Shown: piece after piece, positions 17,426-25,795 of the stretch
Numbering within the stretch: the first letter of the stretch is position 1
Layout of the letters: each line of letters starts with the position of its first letter
DNA from: Candidatus Finniella inopinata
Lineage (GTDB): Bacteria > Pseudomonadota > Alphaproteobacteria > Holosporales > Holosporaceae
DNA length: 64,000 bases
Assembly: GCA_945888455.1 (NCBI GenBank)
Contig: CAMCZV010000003.1
Location: forward strand, 90,758 to 154,757
Reading direction: 5' to 3'
Position numbers and translations under genes: made by a program
The notes under the pieces: model-generated
Told to the model about the DNA's origin: nothing
Database searches by the model: none
Seen by the model: the letters and a program-made list of their open reading frames with translations, nothing else

Positions 17426-17923
17426 TTGCAAAAAGTGCGCTTTCTATTTTTAAAATCCCTGATGTTGTTCGGTATAACTCAGACCGTTCAGTGCTATGCC
17501 TGGCCGACACAAACACAATCCAATGCCGTCCGATTTAATACTGCCCGATTTAATGCCATCCGATTTCGATTGAAAGACAAAAAACCAGTGCAGGCGCTGT
17601 CCACCTCTTGGAAACCCATGTGTCTGGGTCAATTACAAACGGGTGCAGGCAAACGCCCATTGCCTTCATCGCGCACAATGTTATCGACCACGGACATGAA
17701 AATCTTTTCAAATCCAGAAATATCGGGAAATCGATCGCCTGATGGCACCTTGTCTTTAAAGGACATGCCGCCTGAATATTTCGCGATTTTGTCCACCAGT
17801 GCTCAAAATTCCTCTGCCCTGATGAAGGATTATGCCGGTGTGTCCGGTGGTATGGATTTATTTGGCATCCGGTCCATGTTTGTTTCACCCAGTACCACCA
17901 CCATCACATCTGATTTTCAGTAA
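17426..17923 (+). CDS. Hypothetical secreted protein
   Basis: No family is recognised. From a TTG the 165-residue product has a plausible signal peptide (basic start, hydrophobic FLKSLMLFGITQTV, then CYAWP). A short repetitive segment of Ser/Asn/Arg/Phe follows, in which VRFN, ARFN and IRFR alternate near residues 34-46, encoded by related nucleotide repeats. The remainder is polar with no visible domain. No ATG is available upstream of the signal. It lies between tsaB-like and a second small secreted gene, forming a short run of exported products. Confidence 0.5.
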   Translation: MQKVRFLFLKSLMLFGITQTVQCYAWPTQTQSNAVRFNTARFNAIRFRLKDKKPVQALSTSWKPMCLGQLQTGAGKRPLPSSRTMLSTTDMKIFSNPEISGNRSPDGTLSLKDMPPEYFAILSTSAQNSSALMKDYAGVSGGMDLFGIRSMFVSPSTTTITSDFQ

Positions 17924-18033
17924 TGTGGAGCCACAGATTTACATCATTTTGTATAAACGTGTTATGGAAAAACCCCCTGTTTGTCATTGATGGTTTTTTA
18001 AATCCACCATGATAATTTTGAACAACACCGCCG

Positions 18034-18189
18034 ATGAAACGATCCAAAATGATTTCAAAAATAACAGGACTGATGGGTGGGTTGTGTCTCTTGGCTGGAC
18101 CTGTATTTTCAGGAATAAATGTGATTGAAAACCAATCCTTAATGGACCCCTATTTTTTCAAGGAATATAATTCTGGAATGGTGAACTAA
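18034..18189 (+). CDS. Small exported peptide (51 residues)
   Basis: An ATG at 18034 opens a 51-codon frame with a textbook signal peptide: basic MKRSK, hydrophobic core TGLMGGLCLLAG, then VFSG. The mature part would be only about 25 residues (INVIENQS to SGMVN). Its TAA stop is directly followed by the ATG of the next gene (18190), so the two are probably co-translated. I do not recognise the peptide. Confidence 0.55.
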   Translation: MKRSKMISKITGLMGGLCLLAGPVFSGINVIENQSLMDPYFFKEYNSGMVN

Positions 18190-18930
18190 ATGGGTCAAGA
18201 ATCCTCTGCCAACAAAATAGCATTGGTGACCCACGGCATTCATGGCATCGGGGCAGCCATCTGCAAAACCCTGCATTCAGAGGGGTATACGGTCATTGCC
18301 CATCATCAAAATGATTGGTCTTTGGCCCGCTCTTTTACCTCAGAAACGGGCATTCCCATTATGGAGTGGCCACTGTCCTCTTGGTCAGATTGTCAAAGTG
18401 CCGTATCCGATATTGCAACCCATTGGGGCCATATTTCTGTTCTCATTCACCATGTGCGCGCCTATCCCAATCAATCGTTAAATCGCACCACCATGAGGCA
18501 ATGGCAATCGGGTGTCAACATTCCATTAGATGGCATGTTTGCTTTAACCCATTCTGTAACGGAAAATATGTGTCGCCAGGGCTATGGCCGTATTATTACA
18601 GTGGGGTCTTTTCATGGCGTATGCAGTTCAAAATCCGCTTGTATGATCAGCACGGTCAGTGGGGGAATGATGGGGTTTACCAAGGCATTGGCTCATGAAG
18701 TCGGTCCCCATGGCGTCACGGCCAATATGGTGGCCACAGGCCATATTCGCACCGATGACATTGATCGGGTTTGCCCAGATGTTTTGGAATCATGCATGAA
18801 ATCCATTCCATTGAAACGCATGGGTATCCCAGAAGAAATTGCAGATTTGGTCTTGTTCTTATGCTCTAAACCGGCATCATTCATTACAGGATCGACCATT
18901 CATGTCAATGGCGGGCAATGGATGGCCTGA
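18190..18930 (+). CDS. SDR-family protein related to PhaB/FabG, catalytic residues lost
   Basis: The 246-residue chain aligns without gaps around the active site to acetoacetyl-CoA/3-ketoacyl-ACP reductases (GFTKALAHE, TGSTIHVNGG at the C terminus). The tetrad is broken: catalytic Ser140 remains, but Tyr is Ile153, Lys is Ser157 and the structural Asn is Pro112. The NNAG motif is replaced by HHVR (87-90), and the first Gly of the nucleotide motif is His15 (THGIHGIG). It should not reduce ketones by the normal mechanism and is probably a pseudoenzyme, a cofactor-binding or scaffold protein. It follows the 51-residue exported peptide with no gap and precedes mlaE. Confidence 0.85.
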   Translation: MGQESSANKIALVTHGIHGIGAAICKTLHSEGYTVIAHHQNDWSLARSFTSETGIPIMEWPLSSWSDCQSAVSDIATHWGHISVLIHHVRAYPNQSLNRTTMRQWQSGVNIPLDGMFALTHSVTENMCRQGYGRIITVGSFHGVCSSKSACMISTVSGGMMGFTKALAHEVGPHGVTANMVATGHIRTDDIDRVCPDVLESCMKSIPLKRMGIPEEIADLVLFLCSKPASFITGSTIHVNGGQWMA

Positions 18931-19018
18931 ATGCGTCACGGCTGATCCAGTAAACAGGCGAATAAAGACATAGCCTTTTCTCCAATCTGTGCGTATAAAT
19001 AAAGGACAGGTGCAATGC

Positions 19019-19822
19019 ATGAAAAATTTTATGTCCCCGGGTTTTTTTATACTGAAAAAATTGTATCAGAACATCAAAGATGCCTTTTGGATTTTTTGTC
19101 AGTCTCTTTCCTTTTTCTGGTTTTGTGTGCGCACATTAACCGCCTGCATTCAGGGACCATTTTATAGGAGCATTTTTCTGAATCAATGGAAAATGATGGC
19201 GTTTCAATCCATTCCTTTGATGGCTTTAACGGCTCTGTTTACGGGCATGGTTTTGGCCCTGCAGAGCGCATCTGCCTTTGCGAGTTTTTCTACAGAAGCC
19301 ACCTTGCCGCACATCGTAACCTTATCCGTTGTCAGGGAATTGGCCCCCGTATTGGGCGGATTGATGATGGCCGGCCGATGGGGATCGTCTATGACAGCCG
19401 AGGTGTCAACCATGCGTGTGACGGATCAAATTGACGCCTTGGTCACGTTATCCACCAACCCTTTAGGATATCTGGTCGTACCGCGAATATTGTCGGCCAC
19501 GTTGGCCATGCCCTGTTTAATCCTGTTGGCCGATGTGGTGGGCATTGTGGGTGGCGGAATCGTTGCCACCAGCCATTGTTCCATGCTGTGGAGTCAATAT
19601 ATCGTCAAAATTTTAGACGTATTGGTCTGGTCCGATGTGGGGGCCGGGATGATCAAAGCCTGTGCTTTTGGATTGACCATTTCCCTGATCGGGTGTTACC
19701 AGGGGTATTATGCCACAGGAGGAACCCAAGGCGTTGGTTTGTCCACAACCCGCAGTGTGGTCCAATCCAGTACATACATCTTGTTATTAAACTATTTTTT
19801 GACATCACTTTTGTTTCAATAA
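19019..19822 (+). CDS. mlaE: MlaE/YrbE-family lipid ABC transporter permease
   Basis: This inner-membrane permease belongs to the system that moves phospholipids between inner and outer membranes. Five to six membrane segments are evident, and family motifs include FTGMVLALQ, RELAPVLGGLMMAGR, ISLIGCYQGYYATGG and a C-terminal VGLSTTRSVVQS. I place the start at the ATG at 19019, with AGGACAGG upstream; the frame could begin at a GTG at 18989. The ATPase (mlaF) and MCE protein (mlaD) normally adjacent are not here; the next gene is a porin. Confidence 0.92.
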   Translation: MKNFMSPGFFILKKLYQNIKDAFWIFCQSLSFFWFCVRTLTACIQGPFYRSIFLNQWKMMAFQSIPLMALTALFTGMVLALQSASAFASFSTEATLPHIVTLSVVRELAPVLGGLMMAGRWGSSMTAEVSTMRVTDQIDALVTLSTNPLGYLVVPRILSATLAMPCLILLADVVGIVGGGIVATSHCSMLWSQYIVKILDVLVWSDVGAGMIKACAFGLTISLIGCYQGYYATGGTQGVGLSTTRSVVQSSTYILLLNYFLTSLLFQ

Positions 19823-19942
19823 AATAGAAAACGTAAAAGATCATTATGTTTTAAAAAATCATTTGGACTGGGCTGTGTAGATGCAAAAAGCATATTCCAC
19901 TGGTCATTTGTAAAAAAAACGCTAAGAAAGAGGCATTTTCCC

Positions 19943-21499
19943 TTGTTTTCTGGAAAAACCCGTGATATACACGTACTGAAGCATTTAAAACAATCATGTG
20001 TGTTACGCTATCATTTTTTAGCAGCGTTGTGCTGTTTACTTTATACGTGCGCAGTCGTGGCTGATGCTCCGGCAAAAGCGCCATCCCTATCCTCTGTTAA
20101 AAACGGGTTCGAGGTGGTATTCAGCGGAAAAATGATGTTTGAAATGCCGTTTGGTCAAAATCAAAAACAGCAAACCTTTTTGTTTTCTGGTGAGGGATTT
20201 CAAAAATTATTTCAAACAAAAAGCACGACATTTAATACCTATAATGCCAATAATATGTTCTTGATTAACAGTTCAAGATTCACAATTACGGCATCTAAAC
20301 AAGTCAATGATTGGACCATATCGTTGGTTGGTTCTTATAATATTAACCAAGGTGCTGGTGGCAAGGGTGCGGTCAAAGAGGCCTATATCCTGTTTGATAA
20401 TGGTCTATTTGGAACGCTTGCTCTGGGTAACACCTATGGTGTCGAAGATGTCACCTCCATGGGCGCAGGGGACGTGGCCCAAGGATCGGGAGCATTTCAT
20501 GGGACGGGTTTTTCAAAGTTTTTACCAGAAACCACAGGAGTTTTGCTCTATCCCAGTATTGCAGGATATACAGCGACTTCAACAAAAGTTCGCTATATTT
20601 CTTCACGCATCAAACAGGGCGTGCTGAAAGGATTACAGGCCTCTGTTTCGTATACACCCAATACGATGCATCGTGGTGAAATGAGTCTAAACACCGGAAT
20701 TTCACCTTTGCGTGAACCGTTTTCCCCTTTTGATCTGAACAGCATTGCCTGGGGCATTAACTATTTAACCCAATGGAACAAGGGCAGCTTTGGATTGTCA
20801 TTTGTTCAAATCACAGCCAAAACCCAAGCAGAAAAACCCCTGCTGCCCCAAGATGCAGTTAATGAAATTACCGTAGACGGAAAAGTCGCCCAAGAGGGAC
20901 GGCCTGAACTGACAGGTAACGAGTTACAGCGTTTTAACACCAACGCCTATCAGTTGGGTGGCGTCATCACGCTGGGGCCTATTTCCTTTGGAATCGAGTA
21001 TATACATAACGGCAAATCCCATATGCTGAAAAACGATTATAACCCCATCATATTGAATGAACAGGGTACCGAAGTAAAATCGGGTATTAATCCAGGCACC
21101 ATCGCATTCAATGGATCAGAAACAACCTTTGAATCCAAAAAATACGTGGCCTCTGCCTCTGGTAATGGGAAAATCGTTAACATGTCCCTGGGGTATACCG
21201 GTGATACTTATGGCGTCAGCTTGTCCTATTTGCAATCCAGCGTCAGAACTGGATTTTTAGGGGAAGGTCAAACCAAAAGCGAAAAAGCGACTTGCCAAGG
21301 GTATATTCTGTCTACCCAATACAATGCCATGCCTGGTATTGTGCCCTATATCGAACTTGGAACGTTCAAGCTGAACAATCCAGATTGGGCATACACCAGC
21401 ACCATGATTCCATCCCTTACACGATTTGATTTTTCTGGCGTACCAGGCAAGTCCAATTTTACGAACACCGCGATTGTGGGTGTCAAAGTTCAATTTTAA
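19943..21499 (+). CDS. Outer-membrane porin-like beta-barrel protein
   Basis: The 518-residue product has a signal peptide (hydrophobic FLAALCCLLYTCAVVADA) and a body of alternating amphipathic strands that ends in an aromatic residue (VGVKVQF), as barrel proteins require for BAM insertion. Segments such as FSGKMMFE, GTLALGNTYGVED and MGAGDVAQG resemble Gram-negative general porins of alphaproteobacteria. It would be a diffusion channel in the outer membrane. The start is a TTG; no ATG precedes the signal peptide in frame. It sits after mlaE and 40 bases before the HU gene. Confidence 0.8.
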   Translation: MFSGKTRDIHVLKHLKQSCVLRYHFLAALCCLLYTCAVVADAPAKAPSLSSVKNGFEVVFSGKMMFEMPFGQNQKQQTFLFSGEGFQKLFQTKSTTFNTYNANNMFLINSSRFTITASKQVNDWTISLVGSYNINQGAGGKGAVKEAYILFDNGLFGTLALGNTYGVEDVTSMGAGDVAQGSGAFHGTGFSKFLPETTGVLLYPSIAGYTATSTKVRYISSRIKQGVLKGLQASVSYTPNTMHRGEMSLNTGISPLREPFSPFDLNSIAWGINYLTQWNKGSFGLSFVQITAKTQAEKPLLPQDAVNEITVDGKVAQEGRPELTGNELQRFNTNAYQLGGVITLGPISFGIEYIHNGKSHMLKNDYNPIILNEQGTEVKSGINPGTIAFNGSETTFESKKYVASASGNGKIVNMSLGYTGDTYGVSLSYLQSSVRTGFLGEGQTKSEKATCQGYILSTQYNAMPGIVPYIELGTFKLNNPDWAYTSTMIPSLTRFDFSGVPGKSNFTNTAIVGVKVQF

Positions 21500-21539
21500 A
21501 CCCTTACACCATCCATTTCATTTTCAGGAGCTCAATACG

Positions 21540-21863
21540 ATGTCCGTTACAAACACCCTTGCTAGCCAGTCAAAAATCACAAAAAAGAATCTGGTCAAAG
21601 AAATTGCTGATCATCTGCACATGTCACAAAGTGATGTGGAAAAAGTGCTCGATTCCTTTATCGACATTACATCCGATCATTTGCAACAACGCCATGACGT
21701 GCGTTTGACAGGTTTTGGAATTTTCAGTACCCGTGATCGCAAAGCCAGCACCGCACGCAACCCTGCAACGGGAGCAGAAATTCATGTCCAAGCCTCTGTG
21801 GTACCCACTTTTCGTCCGGGGTCTCAATTGCGTGAGAAAATCAATCCAGCCACCGTTGGGTAG
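21540..21863 (+). CDS. HU/IHF-family DNA-binding protein
   Basis: This small basic dimeric protein bends and compacts DNA. The ATG at 21540 follows an AGGAG site and removes an unrelated upstream extension of the frame. The 107-residue chain shows KNLVKEIADHL, the FGIFSTRDRKAS turn, and the DNA-binding arm RNPATGAEIHVQAS with the conserved Pro, followed by FRPG. It is longer than a standard 90-residue HU by an N-terminal tail. The sequence does not separate HU from IHF with certainty. Confidence 0.92.
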   Translation: MSVTNTLASQSKITKKNLVKEIADHLHMSQSDVEKVLDSFIDITSDHLQQRHDVRLTGFGIFSTRDRKASTARNPATGAEIHVQASVVPTFRPGSQLREKINPATVG

Positions 21864-21893
21864 TTCGCATTTATCCAAAAGGATCCATCTGTG

Positions 21894-22811
21894 ATGGCCT
21901 CAGGATCTGTGCCTTTAACCCATTTTCAGCCTGCCTCTGTTAAGATTTTTGGGGCGGGCGCGTGGGGGTCTGCGCTGGCTGAATTAATCAGAGAAACCCA
22001 GCACTCTGTTTCATTGTGGAATCGTACCCCTAAACCGGGAACCTCTACCTATCTGACAGAATCCATAAGCCCCCATTCTCATATCATTATTGCCATTTCT
22101 GTCCAACATGTGGGCTCTTTTTGCCACATTCTGAAATCAGAAAACATTACACCATCTGTCATTTGGATTGCATCCAAGGGATTGGATTCTGAATCCGGTA
22201 ACCCTCTGTGCACCCGTGTACAAGAATGGTTTCCATCATCAATGGTGGGCGTCATCAGCGGCCCCAATATTGCCAGTGAAATTACCCACCATTTGCCCTG
22301 CGGCATGACCATTGCCTGTGAAAATCGGAATGTGTTATTACAAGGAAAAAGCCTATTTCCCCAACGAATGCTGATAGAAACCAGCACCGATGTCGCAGGG
22401 GTATCCTGGTGGGGAGCATTGAAAAACGTCATGGCCATTGGTTACGGTTTATTGCAACAAAGCGATATGGGGTACAATATGTCGGCCACATTTTTAACCC
22501 TTTGTGCCAAGGAAATCAGTGCCATTGCTCAGGAAAAAGGGGGCTGCCCTGAAACCATGTTGTCTTTTGCGGGTATGGGTGATTTAATCCTAACCAGCCA
22601 TTGTCCACAAGGCAGAAATCGCGCCTATGGTCAAGATTTTCCAAAGGAACCCACCCGTTTGGTGGAAGGTCTGGATACATTACGCACCTTGATGCATCAT
22701 TCTCAGGGTGAAAAAGCATGGCGCACGCCCATCATCACGGCCATATGGGATGTTTTGGAAACCCGTCTGTCGGTTAAAGATTTTCCTGCTCGCATTTTAT
22801 CCGCACACTGA
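21894..22811 (+). CDS. gpsA: Glycerol-3-phosphate dehydrogenase [NAD(P)+]
   Basis: GpsA reduces dihydroxyacetone phosphate to sn-glycerol-3-phosphate, the backbone for phospholipids. The Rossmann motif FGAGAWGSALAE is at the N terminus, then SKGLD, SGPNIASEI, and the catalytic lysine segment WGALKNVMAIGYG (~residue 180); GMGDLILT and GRNRAYG follow. At about 305 residues it is slightly short. A GTG at 21891 directly before the ATG at 21894 could also serve. It follows the HU gene by 30 bases and may share its transcript. Confidence 0.95.
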   Translation: MASGSVPLTHFQPASVKIFGAGAWGSALAELIRETQHSVSLWNRTPKPGTSTYLTESISPHSHIIIAISVQHVGSFCHILKSENITPSVIWIASKGLDSESGNPLCTRVQEWFPSSMVGVISGPNIASEITHHLPCGMTIACENRNVLLQGKSLFPQRMLIETSTDVAGVSWWGALKNVMAIGYGLLQQSDMGYNMSATFLTLCAKEISAIAQEKGGCPETMLSFAGMGDLILTSHCPQGRNRAYGQDFPKEPTRLVEGLDTLRTLMHHSQGEKAWRTPIITAIWDVLETRLSVKDFPARILSAH

Positions 22812-23143
22812 TGGCCTGATCGGATAAACGGGGCACGTCGTTACAACGGATTTTAGGGCCCCTCTGCCCGATGGTCCAGCATAGGCGCACTCGGAACAGA
22901 CTGATGGGCGCGCGGGATGACCAGGATGGTGCTCTGTTATGGGGAAAACAGATTTCCTGACCGTATCCAAAAATTGGATCAATTGGTTTGTGGTGATTGA
23001 TATTGCAATTTTCAGAATTAATGCTGCTTAACCTCTTGCATCTTCCCGCCCCCCACGTCCGTCCACTTATCTTCTCGATCTGGTCTGTTGCTCTAAATAC
23101 TGATTACGAACCTATTCTTTTTTCTTTGAAAAGAGATCGTTTT
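22812..23143. other. Intergenic region, no gene seen
   Basis: About 330 bases separate gpsA from the convergent DUF218-like gene. Short frames here lack coding character. The first half is GC-richer, the second AT-richer. No tRNA, hairpin terminator or recognised ncRNA was found by eye; a structured RNA cannot be excluded. Confidence 0.5.
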
Positions 23144-23977
23144 TTAGTTTTTTGGTAAAATGCGGTACAAAGATTCCTGTTTTTCATAAGATTCTTTAAA
23201 AAAATCCTGTAATTCTTGTTTCTCTATGCGCGATAATTTTGGCAATGATACACGGGATAAAAAGGATGGCGTAATGGCCCAAATATAGGACCCCAAAGCA
23301 GCCAAGGCATCATCCACGTCTATGCCATTTGCCCCAGCCCCCACAAATCGGACATTAATCGGGCTGTTACAGGATTGAAGAACGGATTGAATGATGGCTT
23401 TTTGATACAACACATGGGGCTGAGACGAAACAAACGTAATGGTTTTAACGGCTGAATGGTTTTTCAGCCAATTTAAAAGGGTTTTAATGGTGCTTTCCGT
23501 TGTGGCTCTGGGCAACAATCCTTTTTCCCCATGAATCATGGTTACAGGCCATTTACGCCTAGGCAATGGACTGGAATTATATAAATGCTGTAATAAATCC
23601 CGCTCTAGAGAAACACTGCCCCTCTTTTTCTTGATCAAGTCATCATATTCTCGACCATCAACACGGGATTGTAATGAGCGCTCTCCTGACAGCAACAGTA
23701 TATTTTGACGGCGAAACAGACCTTTTTCGATACAGTATTCTAAAAATTTCAACCTTTTACTCATCGAAGGTCCCGTGGCCCCCAGAACACAAACGGCATC
23801 ACTGGTTCTGGCATCGGATAAACAAGTATCCACTATACCCAATACTTTTAAACGCGGCAACATACTCTGTTTATACTCTGTGTTATCATATTTTTGACCA
23901 CATCCCAGCGCTCTTTTCCATGAGTTCTGCGCACCCATTGACGTTGTGTCTTTTGCACCAAGGTCATGATTTTCCAC
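23144..23977 (-). CDS. DUF218/YdcF-like protein
   Basis: The 277-residue frame resembles the DUF218 fold: a first strand AVCVLGATG, then RLKFLEYCIEKG, ILLLSGERSLQ, an acidic T-E-S-T helix start (ATTESTIKTLLNWL), and TITFVSSQPHVLYQKAI, equivalent to the usual LVTSxYHxxRA. Relatives act in envelope metabolism (SanA/ElyC, YdcF), but the function here is unknown. The GTG start at 23977 precedes a non-conserved 38-residue leader; an ATG at 23863 would begin closer to the core. It follows a small membrane-protein frame and holB on the same strand. Confidence 0.5.
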   Translation of the reverse strand: MENHDLGAKDTTSMGAQNSWKRALGCGQKYDNTEYKQSMLPRLKVLGIVDTCLSDARTSDAVCVLGATGPSMSKRLKFLEYCIEKGLFRRQNILLLSGERSLQSRVDGREYDDLIKKKRGSVSLERDLLQHLYNSSPLPRRKWPVTMIHGEKGLLPRATTESTIKTLLNWLKNHSAVKTITFVSSQPHVLYQKAIIQSVLQSCNSPINVRFVGAGANGIDVDDALAALGSYIWAITPSFLSRVSLPKLSRIEKQELQDFFKESYEKQESLYRILPKN

Positions 23978-24033
23978 AAATCTGATTTGGTAAGACTCCC
24001 ACTGATCACAGGATTTTCCTCATCGATTCCTGT

Positions 24034-24252
24034 TTATTTCAGTAAAAAAGTAAAGGCTTTTTTCTGTTCTTTTGAACAAAAACCATAATACTCCCACAGG
24101 GTTTTACAGCTCTTAACATCATCAATACCATGATTTTTTACAGAAAAAGATGTTATAATGGGCATAAAATATAACAAAAATGGTGCTACAGCCATACAAA
24201 AAAGATAGAATTTTTGCTGTTTTACCCCAGTCCATTTCAAAGCGTTAATCAT
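24034..24252 (-). CDS. Small membrane protein, possibly cut short by a stop codon
   Basis: The 72-residue product has one hydrophobic segment (residues ~14-36) that could be a signal anchor, then a polar tail ending FTFLLK. Its ATG overlaps the holB stop (ATGA), indicating coupled translation. After the TAA the same frame stays open for about 60 more codons with protein-like composition (GSLTKSDLWKIMTL, KTQRQWVRRTHGKERW) and stops just inside the ATG at 23863. This may be a longer membrane-anchored gene with one nonsense codon. No family is recognised. Confidence 0.4.
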   Translation of the reverse strand: MINALKWTGVKQQKFYLFCMAVAPFLLYFMPIITSFSVKNHGIDDVKSCKTLWEYYGFCSKEQKKAFTFLLK

Positions 24253-25430
24253 AACGGTTCCTGCATGGGACGAGCACCATAATAGGTAAAAAACCCATGG
24301 ATTCGAGCTGCGACGGTTTGTATCACACTGGATTGCTCTGTGTGATAAATTTGGTGCTGTACCATCAAATCCCAGGTGTCATGCCAAAAATAATCCCAAT
24401 GGTGCAAAAATCCTTGCCCATAGGCCACATGACCCACGTCTCTTGCCCAAATATAAAATACATCCCAAACCGCACCCCCTAGCCCCAGAGCGGTGCTTAG
24501 CCATTCTGGATCAACAACAGGAGACTCTGTGGCGCATCGATACAACACGGACCATGTCTGCATGACCCACGGCAAATGCTCTTGCCAATATTGCGCACGC
24601 ACCAAGGCACCTTGGGAAATGTTAAACAGATATTTCTGTGCTCTTGGGTCCAAATGGTCCTGATCAGAACCAGCCCCATCCATGGCGTGTAACCCACCAT
24701 CCTCTGATGCTTGAATACACGAACGCACCCTGAAAAAATCTTCCCAATCCAGTGCCGGCATGGTGTATTCTGTGCACCGTGATCGTACTGTTTCAGGCAA
24801 TGCACCCGATGCCGTCAGGATAAAAACCGTTTGGGGTCCAGGATTTTCAATCCATTTCAACAGAGCATTCATGCTGGACAACCCCAAAGATTGAACCTCT
24901 GGCAGCACCACAACGCGCAGAGAATCACCAAAACGTGTATAGGACAGCTGTTGCCTCAGTTTCCGAATGTCATCAATGCCAGAACCGGATGCAAGAACCA
25001 GGTATTCGGGATGAGAATCCAATTTTTTATGGTCTTTTTCCCATGCCAAAGCAACATGTTTCCAATGATTGGGCAGCGCGGATGTGTTTTGTGCCCCATT
25101 TTTTAAAGACCTTGAACCAGAGGTATCCAGACCAATGGATTCATCAGCCCCATCCCGATCAACGGATAGCCGATTAATATCGGAACCTGGTAATGACCAT
25201 GGATCAATGGAATGTGAGGATGCAGAGCAAGACAACCAGGGATATCCCGTCAATAATTGATGGGCCAAAATTCTTGAAAGCGAGCGTTTTCCAACGCCTT
25301 TTGGACCGCGAATAAGAATGGCGCAGGCATTGGTTTTTCCAGACAAACCTTCTGAAAAAAGAGAGTGGTGCATTGTTTGCATCAACACACCATAACCCAA
25401 ACTGCAATAACAAAAATCAAAAGAATTCAT
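24249..25430 (-). CDS. holB: DNA polymerase III subunit delta' (clamp loader)
   Basis: This is the delta' subunit of the clamp loader that places the sliding clamp on primed DNA. The Walker A-like motif GPKGVGKRSLS (~residues 40-50) and the helical AAA+ signature region are visible, with VLPEVQSLGLSSMNALLKWIENP (the segment after Walker B) and a C(TE) region after RSRCTEY typical of DnaX-like folds. At 393 residues it is longer than usual, with an Asp/Ser-rich insertion near residues 85-115. In many bacteria holB follows tmk; here tmk is 33 kb away next to nrdB. Confidence 0.88.
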   Translation of the reverse strand: MNSFDFCYCSLGYGVLMQTMHHSLFSEGLSGKTNACAILIRGPKGVGKRSLSRILAHQLLTGYPWLSCSASSHSIDPWSLPGSDINRLSVDRDGADESIGLDTSGSRSLKNGAQNTSALPNHWKHVALAWEKDHKKLDSHPEYLVLASGSGIDDIRKLRQQLSYTRFGDSLRVVVLPEVQSLGLSSMNALLKWIENPGPQTVFILTASGALPETVRSRCTEYTMPALDWEDFFRVRSCIQASEDGGLHAMDGAGSDQDHLDPRAQKYLFNISQGALVRAQYWQEHLPWVMQTWSVLYRCATESPVVDPEWLSTALGLGGAVWDVFYIWARDVGHVAYGQGFLHHWDYFWHDTWDLMVQHQIYHTEQSSVIQTVAARIHGFFTYYGARPMQEPL

Positions 25431-25512
25431 GGGGCTCTTGAACGATAAAGGACAATTTTTCCGTTACGAAACAGAGCGCGCATGACGTGTCCCTATTGGG
25501 AAAACACACGCA

Positions 25513-25719
25513 TTAATAACCTTCTTTTAGCATTCTGCGACGCATGTTTTTCAACATCCGACGACGAGATTCAGCTATTTTTTGCTGACGCTTTTCACAA
25601 GGTCTAATAAACGCTCTGCGTTTCCGCAGTTCTTTGTTTAGACCGCTTTTTTGTGCGGCCCTTTTCAGCGTTTTTAGCGCTTTATCCACGTTGTTGTCGC
25701 GTACAACGACTGGTAACAT
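25513..25719 (-). CDS. rpsU: 30S ribosomal protein S21
   Basis: This small basic protein of the 30S subunit helps initiation. At 68 residues it starts LPVVVRDNNVDKALKTLKR, has the conserved RRAFIRPCEKR, and ends in an Arg/Lys-rich helix. It stands upstream of holB on the same strand, 82 bases apart. Confidence 0.96.
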   Translation of the reverse strand: MLPVVVRDNNVDKALKTLKRAAQKSGLNKELRKRRAFIRPCEKRQQKIAESRRRMLKNMRRRMLKEGY

Positions 25720-25795
25720 GATGGTCTATGTTAGAATAATACCCATCCATTATTGCGGCTTTTAGCGCACAATGCAAGCCTAAATGCCACAAAAC

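Noticed and set aside
22797..22982. 61-codon minus-strand frame after gpsA
   Set aside because: It overlaps the gpsA 3' end and has only low-complexity Pro/Arg/Ser content.
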